DNA of 17,340 nt from Treponema sp. GTDB lineage: Bacteria > Spirochaetota > Spirochaetia > Treponematales > Breznakiellaceae. The stretch covers positions 1 to 17,340 of the forward strand of contig JAISAK010000052.1 of the NCBI GenBank assembly GCA_031266695.1. The letters run 5' to 3'. Below the pieces are notes generated by a model. That model worked only from the letters and a program-made list of their open reading frames with translations. It was not told the DNA's origin and ran no database searches. Position 1 is the stretch's first letter. Each line of letters begins with the position of its first letter. Positions 1 to 7,333 of this stretch are shown here, in pieces. A program made the position numbers and the translations under genes.

Positions 1-74
1 CCGCGGTAAAGGGGTTCGGAAGCGCCCCGTAAAAGTTTTCCAACAACATTCAATCGCTGACTGCAAAGGATCTT
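1..74. other. Leader upstream of the first transporter gene
   Basis: No gene can be assigned here. One + frame is open from the left edge to a TAA at 30-32 and could be the last few codons of an upstream gene, but nothing identifies it. A short GGGG/CCCC inverted repeat (11-14 with 25-28) followed by a broken A/T-rich stretch could be a weak terminator. AAAGGA at 66-71 is the ribosome binding site for the ATG at 75. I see no convincing promoter. Confidence 0.4.
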
Positions 75-1460
75 ATGAAAAGAAAACACCTTATAGGAAT
101 TAGCATATCTGTTTTCATATTGATTATTATGTTTTTTATCCCGGCAACCGAGTCCCTCGGCCAGGCCGGCATCCGTACTATCGGCATGCTGGTTGCTTTT
201 TTGATCCTGCTGATCACCGAAGCCCTGCCCATGATGCTCATCTGCCTTATCTTTCTTTCCCTTATGCCGCTGCTGAAGGTAACGCCTAACTTTTCTTCAG
301 CCCTTGTTGGGTTCTCAAACCAGGTAGTGTTTTTTATACTGGCTTCTTTCGGTATTGCCGCGGCTTTTACCACCATTCCCCTTTCAAAGCGGCTGCTTAT
401 AGCCATTTTGAAGGTCTTCGGCAAAAGCGTCAAAAGCATGATCTTTGCCCTGATGATGTGTTCCGCCGTTATTTCCTCGCTTGTTTCCAATGTCCCTACC
501 TGCGCCATTTTTATGGCAATCTCCCTGAGTTTCCTGGAACTTTACTCCGACCCCGAGGCAAAGAAAAAAACCGGCCGGGCACTGATGATTGCGATTCCCG
601 TTTCAAGCATGATAGGCGGCATGATGACCCCCGCGGGAAGCTCAATCAATCTGCTTGCTATTGGCATGCTGGAACAGTATACGGGGCAGACCATTACTTT
701 TGTGCAGTGGATGGCCGCGGGGATTCCCCTGACGATTATCCTCCTGCCGATTGCCTGGAAGCTTATCTGTATTGTATATAACCCCGCCGAAATAGCTCCC
801 AAAATGGTCAGGGATTTTATTAATAACCTGGATATTCCCGAAAAGATAACCGTTGAAGAAATCAAAACCCTTGTTATTACCGGGATCATGCTGGTCCTGT
901 GGATACTCTCTTCCTGGTTCCGGGGCATAAATGTCATGGTTGTCGCCCTTGCCGGGTGCTGTGCTTTCTGCCTTCCGGGAATCAATGTACTTAAATTCAA
1001 GACCTTTCTGGAGAATGTAAGCTGGGAGTCTTTCTTTCTTGTGGGAACCGTGCTTTCCCTCGGCTCCGCTATGGTTTCGAATAATGTCAGCGACTGGCTT
1101 ATTTCCCTTATTCCGCCCATGACTCTTTCGACCCCGGTTTTGACGGGCTTTATAGTTTTCGTCACCTTTGCGCTGCTGGTCTTTATTCCGGTTGCTCCCT
1201 CGCTGGTTACTTTTATGTCGCTCCCCTTTATAACCCTGGCCGCCGGAATGGGCGTTTCGCCGGTTCTGATTATGCTTGTTTTCGGTTTATGCGTAGCCAA
1301 CTGCTATTTGCTTCCCCTGGATACGGTTCCCCTGCTTACCTACAGTACCGGTTATTACTCAATGACCGATATGATGAAAAGTACGCTGCCGCTGCAGATA
1401 TGTATTGTTGTTGTCATGAGTCTGTGGATGCCCCTTATTGGGAGAATCCTGGGATTATAG
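75..1460 (+). CDS. DASS/SLC13-family sodium:anion (di/tricarboxylate-type) transporter
   Basis: A 461-residue polytopic inner-membrane protein, close to the usual DASS length. The first transmembrane segment is at about residues 7-23. The family motif TEALP is at 48-52, SNVP at 138-141 lies where DASS proteins have their first SNT sodium/substrate motif, and PAGSSIN at 186-192 matches the family's 'TPIGTPPN' turn. A second related motif (ANCYLLPLDTVP) is near residues 410-421. Known members move succinate, citrate, tartrate or sulfate with Na+ or by antiport. The substrate cannot be read from sequence, and both motifs deviate from the classic dicarboxylate forms. The start is supported by AAAGGA a few bases upstream. 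An intrinsic terminator follows immediately, so it may be a separate transcription unit from the TRAP/oxidoreductase genes. It could also export a product of that pathway. Family call firm, substrate open. Confidence 0.85.
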   Translation: MKRKHLIGISISVFILIIMFFIPATESLGQAGIRTIGMLVAFLILLITEALPMMLICLIFLSLMPLLKVTPNFSSALVGFSNQVVFFILASFGIAAAFTTIPLSKRLLIAILKVFGKSVKSMIFALMMCSAVISSLVSNVPTCAIFMAISLSFLELYSDPEAKKKTGRALMIAIPVSSMIGGMMTPAGSSINLLAIGMLEQYTGQTITFVQWMAAGIPLTIILLPIAWKLICIVYNPAEIAPKMVRDFINNLDIPEKITVEEIKTLVITGIMLVLWILSSWFRGINVMVVALAGCCAFCLPGINVLKFKTFLENVSWESFFLVGTVLSLGSAMVSNNVSDWLISLIPPMTLSTPVLTGFIVFVTFALLVFIPVAPSLVTFMSLPFITLAAGMGVSPVLIMLVFGLCVANCYLLPLDTVPLLTYSTGYYSMTDMMKSTLPLQICIVVVMSLWMPLIGRILGL

Positions 1461-1467
1461 GGCGTTT

Positions 1468-1494
1468 CCGGAACCTGCCGGGTTCCGGGTTTTT
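1468..1494 (+). terminator. Rho-independent terminator after the DASS gene
   Basis: A perfect 8-bp inverted repeat (CCGGAACC at 1468-1475, GGTTCCGG at 1481-1488) with a 5-base loop is followed by G and a run of five T (1490-1494). This is the clearest terminator in the window. It sits only 8 bases after the transporter stop codon and 28 bases before the next start codon, so it may act as a partial terminator or attenuator within the cluster. Confidence 0.8.
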
Positions 1495-1512
1495 GGAAAG
1501 GTTTTCGGCTCT

Positions 1513-1518
1513 GGGGGA
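1513..1518 (+). promoter_or_regulatory. Ribosome binding site that fixes the PanE-like start
   Basis: GGGGGA lies 4 bases before the ATG at 1523. The reading frame is open far upstream (to 1289), but that part overlaps the DASS gene and is not homologous to anything in the family. The Rossmann motif begins a few residues after this ATG, as expected for ketopantoate reductases. Confidence 0.65.
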
Positions 1519-1522
1519 TTAT

Positions 1523-2458
1523 ATGAAGGTTTTAATTGTCGGCGCCGGCGCTATGGGGTCACGTTTCGGCCTTGCGCTGGCGAAGGGCGGCGCGGAAGTA
1601 ACCTTGTTTGACATCAACAGGGAACATACCGAAGCGATCAACCAAAAGGGGCTTGAGGTACACGCCGACGGCAAGGTGTCCGTTGAAAAAATTCCGGCAA
1701 TTTCCGGGATCGAGGGCTCCGGGGGTTTTACCCACCTTTTTATTTTTACCAAATCAATACACACCCGCGCGGCAATGGAAACAATCAGGCCCCTTATAAA
1801 GGACGATACGGTTCTTGTTACGCTTCAGAACGGGCTGGGCAATATTGAGGCTATACGGGAAGCCGCTCCCCGCAGCCCCATTATCGCGGGTATTACCAAT
1901 TACCCCGCCGTCTATCTGGGGCCCGGCGTGATTCGCGCCGATGGTTCGGGGATAACCAGGTTCCAGGCCCTGGACGGGGCCGACCCTGCCCCGGCCCTTG
2001 GGTTTGCCGATGTCCTGCACCGCGGGGGCATGGAGGCTGATGTGGTGGACAATATCCTGCACCATATCTGGGGAAAGGTGGCGTTTAACGCGGCGATGAA
2101 TACCATTACCTCCCTTACCGGCCTTTCCGTGGGCCTTTTGGGTTCAACGCCGGAATCCCTGACTATGGCGTTTAACGTGGCAAAGGACGTTGCCCTTGCG
2201 GCGCGGGCCCGGGGAATAGATTTAAGCGACGAAGAGGTGTGCGATTCCCTGCGAAGCGTTCTGAAGCCGGGCATGTCTTCGGGCCATTACCCTTCCATGT
2301 TTCAGGATGTCAGCGCCGGAAGAAAAACCGAGGTGGAAACCATCTGCGGGAAGGTTCTGGAAACGGCGGAACAGTACAAAATAAAAACCCCCTATCTGCA
2401 CAGCGTCTATCTGCTCATACGGGCGATAGAAGATAATTATCCCAACAGGAAACATTGA
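1523..2458 (+). CDS. panE: Ketopantoate reductase-family (PanE/ApbA) 2-oxoacid/2-hydroxyacid dehydrogenase
   Basis: A soluble 311-residue enzyme of normal family length. The N-terminal Rossmann domain has GAGAMG at 7-12. Catalytic positions of the family are present: Asn103 in QNGLGN, Lys185 in WGK followed by Asn189 and Asn193, then Ser258 and Glu270 in the C-terminal helical domain. The classical reaction reduces 2-dehydropantoate to pantoate with NADPH for CoA synthesis. Here the end of the second beta strand is Asp30 (TLFDINRE), where NADPH-dependent PanE has Arg; Asp usually favours NAD(H). Members of this family are known that act as NAD-dependent D-2-hydroxyacid dehydrogenases on branched-chain or mandelate-like substrates. 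No other pantothenate gene is nearby. Lying 10 bases before a TRAP operon and upstream of a 2-oxoacid oxidoreductase, it may interconvert a transported 2-hydroxy acid and its 2-oxo acid. Family firm; true panE function uncertain. Confidence 0.85.
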   Translation: MKVLIVGAGAMGSRFGLALAKGGAEVTLFDINREHTEAINQKGLEVHADGKVSVEKIPAISGIEGSGGFTHLFIFTKSIHTRAAMETIRPLIKDDTVLVTLQNGLGNIEAIREAAPRSPIIAGITNYPAVYLGPGVIRADGSGITRFQALDGADPAPALGFADVLHRGGMEADVVDNILHHIWGKVAFNAAMNTITSLTGLSVGLLGSTPESLTMAFNVAKDVALAARARGIDLSDEEVCDSLRSVLKPGMSSGHYPSMFQDVSAGRKTEVETICGKVLETAEQYKIKTPYLHSVYLLIRAIEDNYPNRKH

Positions 2459-2468
2459 GGAGGAGAGT

Positions 2469-3497
2469 ATGAAACGGAATCTTGAAAGGAACATGGCGCT
2501 TGCGGCGGCGGCGCTGCTTCTGGCGCTGCTCCCCGGCCGCGTTGACGCCGGCGGACAATCGGGCGGCGGACAGTCGCAGAGTCAGGTTTTTGAGTTAAAG
2601 CTGGCGCATCAGACCCCCGAAACGGAACCCTATCACATTGCGGCTTTGAAATTCAAGGATATGGTTGAATCGAAGAGCAATGGCAGGATCACGGTTACGA
2701 TTTATCCAGCGGGGCAGCTTGGGTATGACCGTGATATTATCGAAGGTTTGCAGTTTGGAACTATCGATCTTGCCTATGTTACTTCTTCCCCGCTGGGAAA
2801 TTTCATTCCCGGATTTTCCGCCCTTGACATGCCCTTCCTTTTCAAAGGCTGGGATCATGTCGAGAAGGTTTTGCAGCAGCCCTATATGCAGGATTTGTAC
2901 AAAACCGGAGAGGAAAAAAGCCTTATTCCGATGGCGCTGCTTCCCCGGGGGTTCAGGAGCGTTACCAATTCCAGGCGGCCGATTGGGCAGGCTTCCGATT
3001 TCAGGGGCCTGAAAATCCGCGTTATCGAAAGTCCGGTATTTGTATCCACCTTTGAAGCCCTGGGCGCGACGGTAACCGCCATGAGCTGGGGTGAAGTCTT
3101 TACGGCTCTCCAGCAGGGCGCTATCGACGCGGAAGAAAATTCAATCAACACCATTCACAACGAAAGGCTGTTTGAGGTACAGAAATATGTAAGTCTAACC
3201 GAACATATCTTCGCCATGACCACCTTTGTCGTTTCAAAGGCCACCTACGACAAGCTTCCCGAGGATCTGCGGACTCTTGTCCGGGAAAGCGCGGTAGAGG
3301 CGTCCAGGCTTACCGGGCAGGAATGCCGCGATCAGGAAGGGGACTATACGCAGAGACTGATCGAAAGGGGAATGGAGTTTAACAACATAGACAAAACCCA
3401 GCTCCGGGCACTGGTGCAGAAAGTTTATGACGACTTTATCGCCAGAAGCGATCCCGCCGTAAGCCGGCTGATCAGCAGCATAGAAGGTACGAATTGA
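2469..3497 (+). CDS. dctP: TRAP transporter solute-binding protein, DctP family
   Basis: A 342-residue periplasmic receptor that binds an organic acid and delivers it to the DctQM membrane complex. Residues 1-27 look like a Sec signal peptide: basic start, Ala/Leu core at 9-21 and a VDA cleavage site before a Gly/Gln/Ser-rich linker. There is no lipobox cysteine. The mature domain has family landmarks: GFRSVTNSRRPI at 161-172, then LKIRV at 181-185 whose Arg184 is the conserved carboxylate-binding arginine, and ALQQGAIDAEEN at 213-224 where most members have QQGVVDGQEN. A carboxylate ligand is therefore expected, but its identity is not visible. The start has an excellent AGGAG site (about 5 bases away) that follows the upstream gene's stop. 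A hairpin downstream separates it from dctQ. Confidence 0.92.
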   Translation: MKRNLERNMALAAAALLLALLPGRVDAGGQSGGGQSQSQVFELKLAHQTPETEPYHIAALKFKDMVESKSNGRITVTIYPAGQLGYDRDIIEGLQFGTIDLAYVTSSPLGNFIPGFSALDMPFLFKGWDHVEKVLQQPYMQDLYKTGEEKSLIPMALLPRGFRSVTNSRRPIGQASDFRGLKIRVIESPVFVSTFEALGATVTAMSWGEVFTALQQGAIDAEENSINTIHNERLFEVQKYVSLTEHIFAMTTFVVSKATYDKLPEDLRTLVRESAVEASRLTGQECRDQEGDYTQRLIERGMEFNNIDKTQLRALVQKVYDDFIARSDPAVSRLISSIEGTN

Positions 3498-3504
3498 TGT
3501 TTGT

Positions 3505-3529
3505 CTGCCGGATCGCCTGTGTCCGGCAG
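3505..3529 (+). promoter_or_regulatory. Intercistronic hairpin between dctP and dctQ
   Basis: A perfect 8-bp stem (CTGCCGGA at 3505-3512 with TCCGGCAG at 3522-3529) encloses a 9-base loop. Only four T follow, and they start 6 bases after the stem, so it is a poor full terminator. It is better read as a partial terminator or an mRNA 3'-end stabiliser that lets binding protein exceed membrane subunits, as is common in binding-protein-dependent transport operons. Confidence 0.65.
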
Positions 3530-3552
3530 CTTGCCTTTTATAAGGAGCATAT

Positions 3553-4047
3553 ATGGAAATAATTCAAAAGATTTCCCTGATCATCGGTAAACTGCTGAAC
3601 GCTATTGTAGGAGTGCTTCTTGCGCTTATGACGGCTTTGATTTTTGCCCAGGTTTTGGGAAGGTTTATTTTCAGGAACGGGCTGTTTTGGGCGGAAGAAC
3701 TTGCCCGTTTTTCGATGGTTACTATGGTCTTTCTGGGCGCCGCTCTTGCCTGTAAATACAAGGATCACATTAAAATCACCATCCTGGAAGAAATGCTTAA
3801 AGGGCAAATCCTCAAAATTTACCGGATAATTATAGCGCTGATCAGCATCGCCTTTCTTTCGATCGTGGCCTATTACGGCTTTTCCGTCCTGGGAGTGGTC
3901 AGCGGCCAGTTAAGCGCCAATATGCAGATCTCCATGAATATTGTCTATATGATGATACCAATCGGCGCGGCGATCATGATTCTCTATCTGTTAATCGAAA
4001 TAATAGAGATTATTTTCCCTGCGGATAAAGGGGAAAAAACGGCATGA
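3553..4047 (+). CDS. dctQ: TRAP transporter small permease subunit, DctQ family
   Basis: A 164-residue inner-membrane protein with four hydrophobic segments, at about residues 10-35, 48-66, 87-110 and 125-150. This is the standard DctQ layout. The family signature WAEELAR follows the first segment (about 46-52). Together with DctM it forms the Na+-driven membrane part of the TRAP system; DctQ contributes to the scaffold. The start is backed by AAGGAG 7 bases upstream. The stop overlaps the dctM start by four bases (ATGA), consistent with translational coupling of the two membrane subunits. Confidence 0.92.
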   Translation: MEIIQKISLIIGKLLNAIVGVLLALMTALIFAQVLGRFIFRNGLFWAEELARFSMVTMVFLGAALACKYKDHIKITILEEMLKGQILKIYRIIIALISIAFLSIVAYYGFSVLGVVSGQLSANMQISMNIVYMMIPIGAAIMILYLLIEIIEIIFPADKGEKTA

Positions 4048-5309
4048 AAACCATATTCTTTGTTATAGCCAGTGTTTTTCTTGTCATCGGGCTTCCCATC
4101 GCCTTTACCATCGGCTTTTCCTCCACGATATACATTCTGCTCAGCGGCATTACCCCGCAGATTATCATTCAGCGCCTTTTTACCGGCGTGAATAACACGG
4201 CGCTTCTGGCGATTCCGTTTTTTATCCTTGCCGGGGAATTGATGAATACCGGCGGCATAGCGCGCAGGCTGGTGAATTTGGCCAATATGTGCGTGGGCGA
4301 TCTTCACGGTTCCCTTGCGATTGTGGCGATTATGGGCTGCATGTTCTTTGCGGCGATTTCCGGAAGCGGAGTGGCGACCGCCGCCGCAATCGGAACCATT
4401 CTGCTTCCCGAAATGGAAAAGAACGGTTACGACAAAACGTTCGCCACATCGGTTATTGCGACGGCAAGCCCCATCGGGGTAATCATCCCGCCCAGTATTT
4501 CTTTCATCATCTACGGCGTGCTGACCGGCACTTCCATTACGGATCTGTACCTTGCGGGCATACCTTCGGGAATAATCATGGGCTTGCTGCTTATCGGATA
4601 TTCCTATATCGTATGCAAAAAGAAGGGCTACCGGGGCCATGCCCAGAAGACAAGCGCGAAAGAAAAATTCGCCGCCTTTAAGGACGCGATCTGGGCGCTG
4701 GGTACGCCCCTTATCCTGCTGGGCGGGGTTTTCGGCGGCATTTTCACGCCCACCGAATCCGCTGTTGTGGCGGTGGTTTATTCAATACTCGTCGGCGTGT
4801 TTATTTACCGGGAGATGAGCTTTAAAGACATTCTCGACACCTTTTTCCGTTCGGCCCGCATGGCCGCGAAGATAATGATCATCATTTCCTGCGCCACTCT
4901 TTTTGCCTATGTGCTGACCTATGAGCGCATACCCCAGGTGATCGTTGAATCGGTAAGCACTCTTACGGATAACAAGTATATCATCCTTATTATCGTCAAT
5001 GTTATTCTGCTTATTGCCGGTACCTTCATGGAAACCGGCGCGATACTCATCATCATGGTGCCCCTGCTTATGCCCCTGATGAACAAGATTGGAATAGATC
5101 CGGTTCATTTCGGCCTGATAGCAACGGTGAATACGGCCATCGGACTTGTAACGCCGCCCTTCGGAGTCTGTCTCTTTACCGCCGCAAGCGTCGGGAAAAT
5201 TCCCGTCGAAAAGCTGAGCAAAGAGGTGCTGTTGCCGATATTCGTTATGATTATAGGGTTGATTATTGTTACCTTTATACCGCAAGCCATCATGTTTATG
5301 GTGAACTAA
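4044..5309 (+). CDS. dctM: TRAP transporter large permease subunit, DctM family
   Basis: The 421-residue, highly hydrophobic transport subunit, of normal family length (about 425). It matches DctM throughout. Family signatures include AIPFFILAGELMNTGGIA (about 58-75), the SGSGVATAAAIG loop (about 110-121), the SPIGVIIPPS segment near 148, and the second-half repeat with ETGAILIIMVPLLMP (about 331-345) and TPPFGVC (about 370-376). Like other members it should couple Na+ import to substrate release from DctP. It starts inside the dctQ stop codon. The oxidoreductase gamma gene begins 11 bases after its stop, behind its own AAGGAG, so transporter and enzyme are very probably one operon. Confidence 0.94.
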   Translation: MKTIFFVIASVFLVIGLPIAFTIGFSSTIYILLSGITPQIIIQRLFTGVNNTALLAIPFFILAGELMNTGGIARRLVNLANMCVGDLHGSLAIVAIMGCMFFAAISGSGVATAAAIGTILLPEMEKNGYDKTFATSVIATASPIGVIIPPSISFIIYGVLTGTSITDLYLAGIPSGIIMGLLLIGYSYIVCKKKGYRGHAQKTSAKEKFAAFKDAIWALGTPLILLGGVFGGIFTPTESAVVAVVYSILVGVFIYREMSFKDILDTFFRSARMAAKIMIIISCATLFAYVLTYERIPQVIVESVSTLTDNKYIILIIVNVILLIAGTFMETGAILIIMVPLLMPLMNKIGIDPVHFGLIATVNTAIGLVTPPFGVCLFTAASVGKIPVEKLSKEVLLPIFVMIIGLIIVTFIPQAIMFMVN

Positions 5310-5320
5310 GGAGTTGCAAG

Positions 5321-5872
5321 ATGCTTCAGATCAAATTTTTCGGCCTCGGGGGCCAGGGGGTGGTTACCGCGTCAAAGATGCTTTCTTACGCGGTGTCTCT
5401 CTGCGAAGACAAATACGCCATCACCGTACCCTCCTACGGGCACGAAAGGCGGGGGGCGCCGGTGTATACCAGCATTATTGTCGATGATGTCCCGGTGCTG
5501 CTGAACTGCTTTGTATACGAACCGGATATTGTCCTTGCGATGGATGACGCCCTCCTGGAAAAGGGGATTAATGTCGCCGGCGGCAAGAAGCCCTCTTCGG
5601 TGCTTGTGCTTAACAGCGGAGACCCCAAAAAGGTCGAGGCCTTCAAAAAACTCGGATTCTCAAAAATGTACTATGTAGACGGAACGGGCCTGGCTCTTAA
5701 ACACATAGGCCGGGGAATCCCCAACGGCTCAATGCTCGGCGCCCTGGCCTGCACGGGCATTGTAGCAATTGATTCAATAGAAAAGGCGATTGTCGAAAGT
5801 TTCGGACCGAAGGCCGGCCCGCTTAACAGCGCCGCAGCGAGGGAAGCGTATGAATGTATCAAAGTCGCGTAG
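5321..5872 (+). CDS. porC: 2-oxoacid:ferredoxin oxidoreductase (POR/VOR type), gamma subunit
   Basis: A 183-residue subunit, the usual size for PorC/VorC (domain III of single-chain pyruvate:ferredoxin oxidoreductases). The glycine-rich FGLGGQGV motif is at 7-14, and PSYGHERRGAPV at about 38-49 is the signature of the pyruvate/2-oxoisovalerate class rather than of 2-oxoglutarate enzymes. It helps form the CoA-binding face of the complex. The gene is the first of a gamma-delta-alpha-beta set, the classic order of archaeal and Thermotoga enzymes. The 3' end overlaps the delta gene by 23 bases. The exact 2-oxoacid (pyruvate, branched-chain or other) cannot be decided from this subunit. Confidence 0.9.
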   Translation: MLQIKFFGLGGQGVVTASKMLSYAVSLCEDKYAITVPSYGHERRGAPVYTSIIVDDVPVLLNCFVYEPDIVLAMDDALLEKGINVAGGKKPSSVLVLNSGDPKKVEAFKKLGFSKMYYVDGTGLALKHIGRGIPNGSMLGALACTGIVAIDSIEKAIVESFGPKAGPLNSAAAREAYECIKVA

Positions 5873-6134
5873 GATTCTGGGGCCGGTGGCAACCGAGTAT
5901 ACCGCAATGAATACCGGAAGCTGGAGGATTGAGCGGCCGCAGGTCAACACGGATATTTGTATTGCCTGCGGAACCTGCGAGCGGAACTGTCCCGCCAATA
6001 TTGTAGTGGTAAGCAAGGAGCCGGTTCCGTCCGTTGTCATCGACATGAATTATTGCAAGGGCTGTGGAATTTGTTCCGAGGTATGTCCCAAAGACTGCAT
6101 TGAAATGGTGCTTGAACAGGGGGAAAATAAATGA
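5850..6134 (+). CDS. porD: 2-oxoacid:ferredoxin oxidoreductase, delta (2[4Fe-4S] ferredoxin-like) subunit
   Basis: A 94-residue electron-transfer subunit. It has the PorD-type N-terminal stretch NTGSWRIERP (21-30) followed by two complete [4Fe-4S] cluster motifs: Cys37/40/43/47 and Cys69/72/75/79. Each has CxxCxxC spacing plus a CP. It relays electrons from the beta-subunit cluster to free ferredoxin. The frame is open further upstream, but the ATG at 5850 is preferred: GAGGGA lies 5 bases before it, and the residues between an upstream TTG and this ATG only read the gamma gene out of frame. The start lies inside the gamma coding end and the stop overlaps the alpha start (ATGA), indicating tight translational coupling. 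Confidence 0.92.
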   Translation: MNVSKSRRILGPVATEYTAMNTGSWRIERPQVNTDICIACGTCERNCPANIVVVSKEPVPSVVIDMNYCKGCGICSEVCPKDCIEMVLEQGENK

Positions 6135-7333
6135 AGAAGATGCTCGACGGAAACGCCGCCGCCGTAGAGGCCATGCGGCTTGCGGAGGTGAAGGTTATTT
6201 CCGCCTATCCCATAACTCCCCAAAGCTCCATTGCCGAAAAACTTTCCTCCCTGGTAGCGGAAGGAGAAATAAAGGCCGAGTATATCCGCGTTGAATCCGA
6301 ACATACCGCCATGTCTGCGGCAACCACCGCGCAGCTTACCGGGGTCAGAGCGGCGACGGCAACTTCCTCTGTTGGCCTTGCCCTGATGCATGAAATACTG
6401 GGCGTTACCTCGGGGCTGCGGGTGCCGGTGGTCATGCCCGTGGTAAACCGATCCCTTGTCGCTCCCTGGAGTCTCTGGTGCGATCACAGCGACGCAATGG
6501 CGGAACGCGATTCGGGGTGGCTCCAGCTTTATTGTCAGAATGTACAGGAAATTCTGGATCTGATGATCCTTGCCTATGCCTGCGCGGAACACGATGAAGT
6601 TCTGCTTCCCTCTATGGTATGCCTTGACGGTTTCTTTCTTTCCCATTCAATGCAGAAGGTGGATGTGCCTGACCTGGAGGCTGTGCGCGCGTACCTGGGG
6701 CCCTATGTTGCCAAAAACAGTTTTCTCAGTTCCGCCGATCCCATGTTTGTCTGCGATCTTACCGGCCCCGAGGATTTTACCGAAATGCGCTACCAGCACC
6801 GGGAAGGATTCTCCGCCGCCCTGCGGGTCATTCCCGAGATGATGAAAAAATTTGAAAACGTCTTCGGCAGAAAATTGAGCGTGGTTGAAGAATACCAAAC
6901 CGCCGATGCCGACGCGGTGCTTGTCGCGCTGGGTTCCATGTGCGGAACGGCCAAGCAGGTGGTCAACGATATGCGCGCCCGGGGGAAAAAGGTGGGGCTT
7001 CTCAAAGTTACCGTTTTCCGCCCCTTCCCCGATGAGCTGATAAAGCAGGCCCTTGCCGGCCGGCCGGCCGTCGGTGTGTTCGACCGCAGCGCGGGGCTTG
7101 GCAGCAGGGGCGGGCCCCTTTGGAACGAGGTGCGCGCGGTTATGCAGAAAAGCCAGGCGGAAATAGTTCCCTTCATCGGCGGCCTCGGCGGACGGGACGT
7201 ACCGCCCGCCACCATTGAAAAAGCCTTTAACCGGCTCCTTGAAATTGCCGGCGGCGGGAAACCCGGCGGAGAAAGCTGGATCGACGTAAAGGCCAATCCC
7301 ATGGAAATTCGGGAGGTAATGCTCAATGTATAA
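6131..7333 (+). CDS. porA: 2-oxoacid:ferredoxin oxidoreductase (POR/VOR type), alpha subunit
   Basis: A 400-residue subunit of typical PorA length, covering domains I and II of the family. Visible landmarks are AYPITPQSS at 25-33 (the Thr in PITP lies near the substrate), ESEH at 55-58, TATSSVGLALMHE at 76-88 and the DHSDAMAERDSGW block at 118-130. In that last block, the corresponding Arg in pyruvate:ferredoxin oxidoreductases contacts the substrate carboxylate. The C-terminal third (about 255-370) is the transketolase-C-like domain. With the beta subunit it builds the thiamine diphosphate active site that decarboxylates a 2-oxoacid and transfers the acyl group to CoA. It overlaps delta by 4 bases and beta by 8 bases. 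The sequence belongs to the pyruvate/2-oxoisovalerate clade, but substrate choice is not certain. Confidence 0.92.
   Translation: MKKMLDGNAAAVEAMRLAEVKVISAYPITPQSSIAEKLSSLVAEGEIKAEYIRVESEHTAMSAATTAQLTGVRAATATSSVGLALMHEILGVTSGLRVPVVMPVVNRSLVAPWSLWCDHSDAMAERDSGWLQLYCQNVQEILDLMILAYACAEHDEVLLPSMVCLDGFFLSHSMQKVDVPDLEAVRAYLGPYVAKNSFLSSADPMFVCDLTGPEDFTEMRYQHREGFSAALRVIPEMMKKFENVFGRKLSVVEEYQTADADAVLVALGSMCGTAKQVVNDMRARGKKVGLLKVTVFRPFPDELIKQALAGRPAVGVFDRSAGLGSRGGPLWNEVRAVMQKSQAEIVPFIGGLGGRDVPPATIEKAFNRLLEIAGGGKPGGESWIDVKANPMEIREVMLNV

Noticed and set aside
542..1300. Long minus-strand ORF (252 codons) antisense to the DASS gene
   Set aside because: It is entirely antisense to a gene with strong family motifs, has no recognisable domain and no ribosome binding site; it is expected from codon bias in GC-rich DNA.
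1289..1522. N-terminal extension of the PanE-like protein by 78 codons
   Set aside because: It overlaps the DASS gene and spans the terminator; the Rossmann motif must lie near the N-terminus and GGGGGA precedes the ATG at 1523.
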